This document shows, piece after piece, positions 59,701 through 64,000 of a stretch of 64,000 nucleotides of DNA; the first letter of the stretch is position 1; each line of letters begins with the position of its first letter. The notes under the pieces are model-generated. The model did not search any database and was not told where the DNA came from. It was given only the letters and a program-made list of their open reading frames with translations. The position numbers and the translations under genes were made by a program. The stretch covers positions 372,001-436,000 of the forward strand of contig JAIOJX010000004.1 in assembly GCA_022376925.1 (NCBI GenBank), given 5' to 3'. This DNA is from Tragulus kanchil (lineage: Eukaryota; Chordata; Mammalia; Artiodactyla; Tragulidae).

Positions 59701-60948
59701 AATTACAGTATGCTACTGTAGAATTCAAGAGCACATCATTTCAGGTTTACAAAATAGTGATTAACTGGTTTCCAGAAAGGAAATCATCCTCATTTCCACT
59801 TATCTGCAAGGCACACACTTCCAGTGCTCAAACCTGCCCTAATTTTGTGATTTTTGTGCCTCTTTTTGTGCACTACCTTAAAAAGGGAATTTGACCTCCC
59901 TGACTCCTGGTTGGCTTCTTACTCTGTAGAACTAAGATAGTCATGCCTATTTCCAAGTTGAGACTGCAATTATATAATAGATCTGAAAGGATTTCTAAGC
60001 TTTGTTCACTGTAACTTTTCATTGACAAGGGTACTTCTACATGAACACAAATGCTTTACAAGGTATAAAAAGCTATACATAAGGGTGTGCTTGACAACAC
60101 ATACTTCAAATGCTTAGTTTGGTTTCACTCTCGTCACAGTATTGTTTTAAAGCTCTCGGTTCTGCCTGTTAAAGTGAATTTGCCTGACAATCTTCTGCTT
60201 GTTAATCAAGGAGTCACACCTATTGAAACAGTCCAAACAGGTTGGAAAAGAATTTCCAGACACAGAGCATTTCAGAAGGGAGTGAGTTTATTCAGAACAA
60301 AGAGCAGAGATAAAGTGGGCAATATGAGCACAGCAGGTCCACCTCCTGACAGACCAGGGTAGCCATCAGTTTGCATGGGTTAATATCCAGTTTTTATAGT
60401 CTCAACACAAAGATAATTCCTGCTAGACAGTTTCATTAGGTGATTGATTGGAGTGCTTTTGGGTTTACTGGAGTAGGCATCTTTGTCTAACTGGGAGTCA
60501 GGAAGCTTGTTAGTGATTATCAGGGGGTTTTTGGCAAGGTTGCAAAGGGACTCAGTCAGCTTCAAAGGTGTCCATAGTTCTGGGCTACGCTTCTGAGGCC
60601 TTTGTGCAAGACTTCACACCTGTGGCCTTGGGGACAGGACTGAGCAATACCCATCCAGTTTTACAGAACAAAGCTTCTAATTGACTGTAAGTGAGTCAGG
60701 TTCACACCCATTCTTATCCCCGGCAATTTTCTGGCTCAGACATTCAAGACAGGAAAACTGGTCTCCTGTGAGGGGATGGGTTTATTGACAAGCTAAAGCA
60801 CAGGGTATAGAAGTGATTAGCACAGAACAGGACACTGAAAATATGATCAAGTCATAAACTGATCAACTATTCTTTTAACAGCTTAAAAGAAGCTGAAGAA
60901 AATGCCAAGCAAGAAGATGAAATTATAATTCGACGTAGTATTGAAAAG
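28155..60948 (+). CDS. SPINK5: SPINK5 (LEKTI) 5' part, exons 1-8; gene continues past the window
   Basis: LEKTI is a secreted precursor of many Kazal-type units. In the epidermis its fragments inhibit kallikreins (KLK5, KLK7, KLK14) and so control desquamation and barrier function. Exons (first copies): 28155-28209, 29509-29534, 34899-35023, 39170-39242, 54043-54170, 56682-56745, 57843-57970 and 60882-60948. Together they make 666 nt, 222 codons, open throughout, with every border AG/GT and phases that fit. Residues 1-22 are about the signal peptide, 28-69 domain 1, 94-157 domain 2 and 158-222 domain 3 with its linker. Basic linkers (RRTR, IRRS) fit furin-type processing between domains. Exons 3, 4 and 7 occur twice because of block duplications. 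Identity rests on the signal peptide, the 4-6-4 cysteine pattern, the linkers and exon phases matching the known gene. Confidence 0.93.
28210..29508 (+). other. SPINK5 intron 1
   Basis: 1299 bp, very AT-rich. A degenerate TATG-type microsatellite lies at 28294-28335 and a short local repeat (CCTATAAGTGTTT) near 28945-28980. No other feature is supported. Confidence 0.6.
29509..29534 (+). CDS. SPINK5: SPINK5 exon 2: signal-peptide end and propeptide start
   Basis: A 26-nt microexon after TTTTGTCCCAG, ending CAG|GTTAGT. Joined to exon 1 it reads DAASEDVNQ; cleavage after AAS or nearby is plausible. It closes in phase 0, which fits exon 3. Confidence 0.85.
29701..29738. repeat. (AC)19 microsatellite
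   Basis: An uninterrupted AC dinucleotide repeat in SPINK5 intron 2. Another shorter one is at about 30417-30432. Confidence 0.95.
30625..30745 (+). mobile_element. Degenerate Bov-tA fragment
   Basis: GAAGAAGGACATGGCAACTC, CTTGCCTGGGAAGTCTCATG and GGGGTTACACAACTGAGCAT retain the Bov-tA body. It lacks the tRNA-like head. Confidence 0.65.
31096..33307. repeat. Direct tandem duplication 10 (period 1105 bp)
   Basis: Copies at 31096-32200 and 32201-33305 abut exactly inside SPINK5 intron 2. A few single-base differences are visible (for example near 31361 versus 32468). The unit is unique intron sequence with no exon. Confidence 0.95.
34150..34381 (+). mobile_element. MIR-like fragment, right part split by a SINE
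   Basis: CGAGGGATTTACATGCTTAT, AACGTGAATACC, and TGTAACTGAGAAGCCTGGAA with GACTGCAAGTCCCTGTTCTT resemble the MIR core and tail. The SINE at 34382 interrupts its end. Confidence 0.45.
34382..34688 (-). mobile_element. CHR-type SINE, antisense, with perfect 15-bp target duplication
   Basis: TCACTAATGGTTTTA flanks the element at 34367-34381 and 34689-34703. The tRNA-like head is at the right end (CCACTGGACCACCAGGGAAG). It ends 211 bp before exon 3. A copy lies at 35467-35771 with several small indels in the G-rich and CpG parts. Confidence 0.85.
34899..35023 (+). CDS. SPINK5: SPINK5 exon 3: Kazal-type domain 1
   Basis: This 125-nt exon encodes ETCSEYQALMKNGKLFCSQD and so on to CKMIL. Four cysteines are present, as in most LEKTI domains, instead of the six of a classical Kazal fold. 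The residue two after the second cysteine (P1 in canonical Kazal loops) is Gln. Borders are CCTAAG and GTGAGT, phase 0 in and 2 out. A second copy lies at 35982-36106. Confidence 0.9.
35982..36106 (+). CDS. SPINK5: Extra copy of SPINK5 exon 3 (duplication 11)
   Basis: Splice sites and length match the exon at 34899. One base differs (AAT to AAC, both Asn). At 125 nt, using both copies in one mRNA would shift the frame. It is most likely the same genomic exon represented twice by an unmerged contig overlap. Confidence 0.5.
36355..38579. repeat. Direct tandem duplication 12 (period 1112 bp)
   Basis: Copies lie at 36355-37466 and 37467-38579. The T-run at 36716 is longer than its partner near 37828. 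The end of copy 1 lacks about 10 bp seen in copy 2 (TACATGGAAAA versus TACATGGGATATTTT). 36355-36408 is shared with duplication 11. Confidence 0.94.
36720..37082 (-). mobile_element. CHR-type SINE, antisense, with long target duplication
   Basis: A T-run (the antisense poly-A tail) begins the element and the tRNA-like head ends it near 37080. The 24-bp flanks at 36696-36719 and 37083-37106 match with one mismatch. A GC-rich body with several CpGs suggests a comparatively young insertion. Its copy is at about 37828-38189. Confidence 0.82.
39170..39242 (+). CDS. SPINK5: SPINK5 exon 4: linker between domains 1 and 2
   Basis: This 73-nt exon after ATCTTCCAG encodes the basic stretch EKEAKSQRRTRSLARATRAT and then TAGK. 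RRTR fits the R-x-x-R rule for furin-type cleavage. Phase 2 in, 0 out; the donor is AAAG|GTGAGA. A second copy lies at 40321-40393. Confidence 0.88.
40321..40393 (+). CDS. SPINK5: Extra copy of SPINK5 exon 4 (duplication 13)
   Basis: Sequence and splice sites look identical to the exon at 39170. Its 73 nt is not a multiple of three, so tandem inclusion would break the frame. It is probably an assembly duplicate. Confidence 0.5.
40679..41723. other. SPINK5 intron 4, no recognised feature
   Basis: AT-rich single-copy sequence. I see no exon or repeat that I can name. Confidence 0.4.
41724..43937. repeat. Direct tandem duplication 14 (period about 1102-1112 bp)
   Basis: Copies lie at 41724-42835 and 42836-43937. 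Near its start copy 2 lacks a C and about nine bases present at 41757-41766. An open frame of 86 codons inside (42182 and 43284) is low-complexity and has no gene features. Confidence 0.94.
43938..44560 (-). mobile_element. L1 ORF2 fragment, antisense
   Basis: TATCATTGCCAAGGATCTAG, ATCACATTATCTGCAAATAA and TTTCAATTTCATCATTTC resemble the reversed L1 reverse transcriptase region, heavily decayed. It starts right at the end of duplication 14 and may extend left into it. Confidence 0.55.
44581..46826. repeat. Direct tandem duplication 15 (period 1125 bp)
   Basis: Copies lie at 44581-45705 and 45706-46826. The end of copy 1 (45630-45705) has several indels relative to copy 2. The unit contains a sense CHR-type SINE. 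Confidence 0.94.
45357..45604 (+). mobile_element. CHR-type SINE
   Basis: GGGGACTTCTCTTGTGGTCC, AATCCTGGTCGGGGAG and CATGCTGCAACAAAGAGTCC, with an AAATAAATAAAC tail, give the sense CHR-type SINE. Its copy is at about 46482-46729. Confidence 0.8.
47021..47225 (+). mobile_element. Bov-tA SINE
   Basis: GGCTTCCCTAGCAGCTCAGT starts a nearly complete Bov-tA with GATCCCCTGGAGAAGG and CCATGGACAGAGGAGCCTGG, ending GTCAGGCATAAC. Copied at 48145-48345, where the first bases are lost at the block junction. Confidence 0.85.
47027..49260. repeat. Direct tandem duplication 16 (period about 1117 bp)
   Basis: Copies lie at 47027-48144 and 48145-49260. The A-run at 47404 is longer than its partner near 48521. 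The unit carries the Bov-tA and an L1 fragment. Confidence 0.95.
47250..47840 (+). mobile_element. L1 fragment, sense
   Basis: AGAAAAATGACTCATTATAT, CAAAGTGCTGAAAG, then TATACACAAAATCTATCCTA, CAGAAATGGTAAAT and AAAGGGATAGAAAAAAATGG follow the order seen in an old L1 region. It is decayed; the exact subregion is uncertain. Copied at about 48368-48955. Confidence 0.5.
49330..49500 (+). mobile_element. CHR-type SINE fragment
   Basis: GAGGGACATCCCAGAGGTCC, CAATCACTGGTCAGGAAAC and GCATGCTGTGACTAAAATC with an A-rich end mark a diverged sense CHR-type SINE. Confidence 0.65.
49800..49981 (-). mobile_element. CHR-type SINE fragment, antisense
   Basis: ATTTATGGCTGTGCCAGGCC, TCTTCTCTTGTTGCGGAGCA and CACCACTGAGCCACCAGACA are the reversed SINE. 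It is internally shortened. Confidence 0.75.
50280..50820 (-). mobile_element. L1-like fragment, antisense
   Basis: TTGAGTTGTGGTCAAAGAAG, then GGCCTGATATTCTGCTTCC, resemble reversed old L1. The right end is vague. Confidence 0.5.
50821..51272. other. Relatively GC-rich intronic stretch in SPINK5 intron 4, unassigned
   Basis: GC content is higher than in the surrounding intron. It may be the 5' part of the neighbouring antisense L1. No splice-flanked coding exon is visible. Confidence 0.3.
51273..53470. repeat. Direct tandem duplication 17 (period 1100 bp)
   Basis: Copies lie at 51273-52372 and 52373-53470. Single-base indels occur near 51332 and 51392 versus 52433 and 52497, and T-runs differ. 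It contains a MIR-like tail at about 52135-52250. Confidence 0.95.
53475..53690 (+). mobile_element. MIR
   Basis: AGGTACTGCTCTAAGAGCTA, CTTATAGTCTTGTGAAATTG, CATTTTACAAGTGACACTAT and CCCAAATCACACAGCTAGTA lie in the order and spacing of a nearly full MIR SINE. It lies 350 bp before exon 5 and is single. Confidence 0.75.
54043..54170 (+). CDS. SPINK5: SPINK5 exon 5: domain 2, first part (classical Kazal)
   Basis: It encodes LNCDDFKKGERDGDFICTLD followed by NRAVCGTDGKTYSNRCMLC, carrying five of the six Kazal cysteines and the CGTDGKTY Kazal signature. The predicted P1 residue is Leu in C-T-L, which suggests chymotrypsin- or elastase-like targets. The acceptor is CTTGCAG, the donor GTGAGT, phase 0 in and 2 out. 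No second copy was found. Confidence 0.93.
54464..56657. repeat. Direct tandem duplication 18 (period 1101 bp)
   Basis: Copies lie at 54464-55557 and 55558-56657 in SPINK5 intron 5. A palindromic AT-rich cluster (ATTAATTAATATTAATTAA and neighbours, 55090-55145) sits in each copy. No exon is included. Confidence 0.95.
56682..56745 (+). CDS. SPINK5: SPINK5 exon 6: domain 2, second part
   Basis: It encodes KTRAQVGLKSEGECEDSKPEK, supplying the sixth cysteine (GEC) of domain 2 and a short charged linker. It joins exon 5 through a split Ala codon. The acceptor is CTTCCAG and the donor AAAAG|GTGAGG. It lies only 24 bp beyond the end of duplication 18 and is single. Confidence 0.9.
56971..57028. repeat. 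Poly-A run followed by GGAA-type repeat
   Basis: 22 A residues followed by an imperfect GGAA/GAAA tract in SPINK5 intron 6. Confidence 0.9.
57385..57530 (-). mobile_element. L1 3'-UTR fragment, antisense
   Basis: GTCTAGTTGATTTACAATGT, CACAGTGATTCAGTTATATA and TTTTCCATTATGGTTTATCA are reversed ruminant L1 3'-UTR motifs. Copied at about 58460-58605. Confidence 0.75.
57843..57970 (+). CDS. SPINK5: SPINK5 exon 7: Kazal-type domain 3
   Basis: It encodes DLCSDFRPYVKNGRLGCTRE and ends in HGNKCAMCAEL plus a split Phe codon. Four cysteines and the CTREND reactive loop with P1 Arg predict inhibition of trypsin-like proteases. The HGNKCAMC motif is a hallmark of LEKTI repeats. Borders are CTTCAG and GTAAGT; phase 0 in, 2 out. 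A second copy lies at 58918-59045. Confidence 0.93.
58918..59045 (+). CDS. SPINK5: Extra copy of SPINK5 exon 7 (duplication 19)
   Basis: The coding part is identical to the exon at 57843; the adjacent intron differs by a small indel (CATCCCCCGC versus CATCCCCTC). With 128 nt, tandem use would shift the frame. It is probably an assembly duplicate. Confidence 0.5.
59428..60180. other. SPINK5 intron 7, no recognised feature
   Basis: Single-copy intron sequence with no exon or clear repeat. Confidence 0.4.
60185..60742 (-). mobile_element. LTR-like element, antisense, upstream of SPINK5 exon 8
   Basis: On the minus strand it starts near TGTCTGAGCCAG and contains a TATA box (ACTATAAAAA, complement of 60391-60400) and AATAAA (complement of 60287-60292) in LTR order. 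Ends are approximate, since no target duplication was found. A second TTTATT at about 60780 suggests a further LTR piece to about 60840. The approximate length of 560 bp fits a solo LTR. The family is not identified. Confidence 0.55.
60882..60948 (+). CDS. SPINK5: SPINK5 exon 8: linker after domain 3
   Basis: It encodes LKEAEENAKQEDEIIIRRSI and then EK, an acidic helix-like linker ending in a dibasic site, as between LEKTI domains. It joins exon 7 through a split Phe codon and ends in phase 0 before GTAAAT. Domain 4 would begin on exon 9, outside the window. Confidence 0.88.
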
Positions 60949-61676
60949 GTAAATTTCTCATAAATATAATTTGGTTACTGTGGGCATAGATACTAACAAC
61001 TTATGCTTGAAATCTTTATGATAATTCAGTAATGTCAGTGTTCTTTATTATTACATTAAGCTTTTCTCCTTAAATTTCTCCATGTTACATTCCTACTATA
61101 TTACTCCTTCCTAGTATATTAATCACTAGATTCAAAGTTTAAGCAGCATTTCTCACCTAAAGCTCAAAACATGGTATATTTCTCCTTGCATAAAAAAACA
61201 AGAGAACATAAGACAAAGTTTATGCAAATTAAATTCTATATAGTTTCTACCAGACTTCTGTTTGACTTAAATTATTTTTGCTTTGAACATGTTAGTTTAA
61301 AAAGTAATATTATATAAATTAGACAGGAATAACTTTAAGACAATTCCAGAGTCTTTTAAACAGTATATTCACTGGTGTATTTTATATATAATCCCACTGA
61401 TGCAATTCATTTTTCCATTATGGTTACTATGTTCAGAGAAGCCTGCATTCATAAAGGTCATGCTTCTAATTTTTAAAAAAGACCCTCAAATACTAATATT
61501 GTGGTTTTTAAAATACCCTTAAGGTTTTTCAAATGATTTGATTTTTCACTTTAGTATAAAGAAATTATTATTTTTGTTAATTGACTATACATTGTATGTA
61601 ATGCAGCCTGAATTTCTTAAACCACCAAGGTTAAACTCTACTTTCAATGAAAGCAATAGTAGTTACTTTGGTAATA
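60949..61676. other. Start of SPINK5 intron 8, no recognised feature
   Basis: AT-rich sequence with no exon or repeat that I can name. Confidence 0.4.
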
Positions 61677-61882
61677 AGGCTTCCCTGGTGGCTCAGTGTT
61701 AAGCAATCTTCTTGCCAATGCAGGAGACATGGGTTCAATTCCAGGGTTGGGAAGGTACCCTGGAGAAGGGAATGGCAACCCACTCCAGTATTCTTGCCTG
61801 GAAAATCTCATGGACAGAGGAGTCTGGCAAGCTACAGCCTGTGGAAGTTACAGGGTCATACATGACTGAGTTACTAAATAAC
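61677..61882 (+). mobile_element. Bov-tA SINE, nearly complete
   Basis: GGCTTCCCTGGTGGCTCAGT head, GGGTTCAATTCCAGGGTTGG box-B-like part, CTCCAGTATTCTTGCCTGG and a degenerate GACTGAG end. It is the best-preserved Bov-tA in the window. Confidence 0.88.
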
Positions 61883-62867
61883 AGCAAAGCCATTTGCTGA
61901 AAAGTGAGAACACTTGAGTTTTAGTCTTGCTCTAGGTATGTGAAACTGAGTAACTCATTTTTTCTGTCCAAGTCACAACTTTCTTAATGGTAAAATACAT
62001 AGGCTGGGTAAATGATCTCAACTGTACTCTCCTTTTGGATTCTGATTCTGTGTCCTGCACTCTTTCCTGATAATATAAAGTTACTGGGTTTTTTTTTGTG
62101 GGTTATAGCAACATTTTCCTAAGGGAAGATGCAAGTCCAATTCTTAGTAGTTAAGAGCTGAACTTAGCACTTCATAATGTAAATCAGTGAAACAAATGCT
62201 CCATCCTAAATAGAGCTTGCAGAGTTTTTTTTTTTTTTCAGAGTTTTTAAATTAAGAAACAAGAGCATTCATAATTATCAATAATTCATTCTGCACTCAC
62301 TGAGATTTGAAAAGCAGTTCTTTTGTGGTAGTTATTAAATTTCAGAACACTTTGGATCATCTTGTGATACCAACATTTTATTATTTCATCAACAGAGTTT
62401 TTTTTCTCCTGTCCTTCATCTTGTCTCAACTACTTTTCCTTCTTTTCTCCTGTGACTGGAGTCATTGTTTTGGTGGAGGTCATTGGATATGATTTTGTTG
62501 AATAGGACTGCATTAGAGTGATGGCTCAATATCTGTCCCATGACTAAGCTGTCAGTGGGTCAATCAAACAGTGTTTCTTTAGCCTCTCCTTGGATAAATT
62601 ATAACATAAAATGAAATTATCATTGTTTCTTTTATGGAAACCATCAAGCGTTAATTTTGCTACCACACTATGATTATCAGGTGACTGTCTTCTCTGTCTA
62701 TATTCCTTGACTGTTACAGCCAGGAAGTTGGGAGCACACCCATTACTCATCCAAAAACAAATATCTTCTCACTAGATTCTCTTTTAAAGTATCTTAATGA
62801 AATATGAATTATTTTATTAAAGCAGATAATACTAAATCTAGGAAAGATCTTAAAGAGCAGATATTCT
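61883..62867. other. SPINK5 intron 8, no recognised feature
   Basis: Single-copy AT-rich sequence with a T-run at 62227-62239. No exon with LEKTI-type coding (for domain 4) is seen. Confidence 0.4.
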
Positions 62868-64000
62868 GAAAGCCCCCTGTGTGTTGGTAGTGAGACTGAA
62901 GTCTCAAAGGTGATGGGACTTTGCTAAGGTTTCCAGTGAGTTAGAACCACAGGTTAATTTCAATTCTGAATCCAAATCATGCTCTTTTTTTAAAAAAGGC
63001 TTTTAAACTGAAGTATACTTGACATACAATATCACATTATTTTCATGTATACATCATAGTCATTTGATATGTATGTCAAATATAAATATGTATTATATAA
63101 TGGTATATATTTCAAAATGGTCATCATAATAAGTCTAGTTATCATGTGTCACCATACAAAGTCTTAGAAGATTATTGACTATATTCCCTATGCTGTACAC
63201 TACATCTCCATTACATTTACTTTATAACTGTAAGTCTGTACCTATTAAGCCCCTTCACCTATTTCACCCCCAGCCCCACCCCACAGCAACCACTGTTTGT
63301 TCTCTGTGTTTTCTGTTTTGCTTTGTTTTGTTTGTTCCTTTCTTTTTTTTCAGATTCCACATATAAGGGAAGTCATAATTGCCTTTCTCTGTCTGACCTG
63401 TTTCAGTTCACTAAGCGTAATGCCCTCTACGGCCTATCCATTCTGTCACAAATGCCAAGATTTCATTCTTTTTCACGATGGAATTGCATTCCATACCTAC
63501 ATACACTGTCTATATGTATCTATTGACAAAATATTATATGCCCTCCATCAAATACAATATATCCTTTATCAAATAGAATTTTTGAGACAGAAAGAAATAA
63601 GAAAATGCTAAATCAAAGCATCAATCAAGAAATTTGTGTATATAAACCTCTTCTGAATTTTGGGAGGAAGTTGTAATCTTTTTAGGTTTTCTTAATAAAG
63701 ATTAGTCTTGGTGATCTGCATTTATAAATGAGAAATAAAGAGAATTAGGTTCACTCTCTGAGGTTTCCACCTGCAGTATTAGAAATGAACACTGATAAAG
63801 GAGACAGACTATATTAAAATTATCTACAGGTCCACAGAGTAAGGAAATAGAGTAAGCATAATACATTGGATATAATCATATTCTTTTCCCTTGCAAATTA
63901 AGTAGATTGTTTTGACTTGTTCATATAATTCTTATGTATCCCATCTCATGGATTCTAAATTCTTCGAAAGCCCCCTGTGTGTTGGTAGTGAGACTGAAGT
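62868..64000. repeat. Direct tandem duplication 20 (period 1098 bp), cut by the window edge
   Basis: The final 35 bases (63966-64000) repeat the sequence at 62868-62902. The second copy presumably continues to the right of the window. Confidence 0.85.
62990..63530 (-). mobile_element. L1 3'-UTR fragment, antisense
   Basis: GAAGTATACTTGACATACAA, CAGCAACCACTGTTTGTTCT, CACATATAAGGGAAGTCATA and CAAGATTTCATTCTTTTTCA are reversed L1 3'-UTR landmarks in the correct order. The open frames here are only this L1. Confidence 0.75.

Noticed and set aside
63175..63611. Overlapping open frames near the right end
   Set aside because: They lie in an antisense L1 3' UTR and have no LEKTI-like or other coding features.
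1856..64000. A novel mobile or amplifying system with a fixed 1.1-kb unit
   Set aside because: Units share no sequence with one another, have no common ends, no target duplications and no encoded enzyme; only the length is constant. This fits an assembly overlap setting better than any element.
1..64000. CRISPR arrays, operons, integrons or phage modules
   Set aside because: No spaced short direct repeats, Shine-Dalgarno-led gene runs or prokaryotic genes were seen; the content is mammalian.

Overview
This window reads as nuclear DNA of a ruminant artiodactyl, most likely a bovid. The evidence is a dense set of ruminant-type repeats: Bov-tA tRNA-derived SINEs, CHR-type tRNA-derived SINEs, and a BovB LINE 3' end. 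Class I and class II endogenous retroviral LTRs, old L1 fragments and MIRs are also present. There is no bacterial or phage architecture, no CRISPR array and no operon.

The one host gene I can support is the 5' part of SPINK5 (LEKTI, the multi-Kazal serine protease inhibitor of skin) on the + strand. Eight coding exons lie between 28155 and 60948, with correct GT/AG borders and compatible phases. They encode a signal peptide, Kazal-type domain 1 (4 Cys), domain 2 (a classical 6-Cys Kazal) and domain 3 (4 Cys); the rest of the gene lies beyond the right edge. A TATA box (28057-28063), a perfect 19-bp palindrome with CACCC arms, a second palindrome containing an E-box and a six-codon upstream ORF sit just before the start codon.

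Layout. 3-2483: 3' end of a broken betaretrovirus-like endogenous retrovirus (RNase H, integrase, a stub of env TM, polypurine tract, 3' LTR). 2484-28000: intergenic and repeat-rich, with a solo LTR at 7859-8304 and a three-level nest (L1 > Bov-tA > LTR) around 12560-13830. 28057-60948: SPINK5 promoter and exons 1-8, with introns full of SINE and L1 pieces and an antisense LTR just before exon 8. 60949-64000: intron 8 with a Bov-tA and an L1 3' end.

The most striking property is not a gene. Twenty direct, head-to-tail duplications of almost constant period (about 1075-1151 bp) are scattered over the whole window, and the last is cut by the right edge. They ignore all element boundaries, the copies are nearly identical, and they differ mainly in homopolymer length and near the junctions. 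About 21 kb of the 64 kb is redundant. SPINK5 exons 3, 4 and 7 are each duplicated alone, and including both copies of any of them would break the reading frame. By far the simplest reading is that the window is a chain of contigs whose ~1.1-kb terminal overlaps were never merged, so the underlying locus is about 43 kb. I found no convincing novel biological system.
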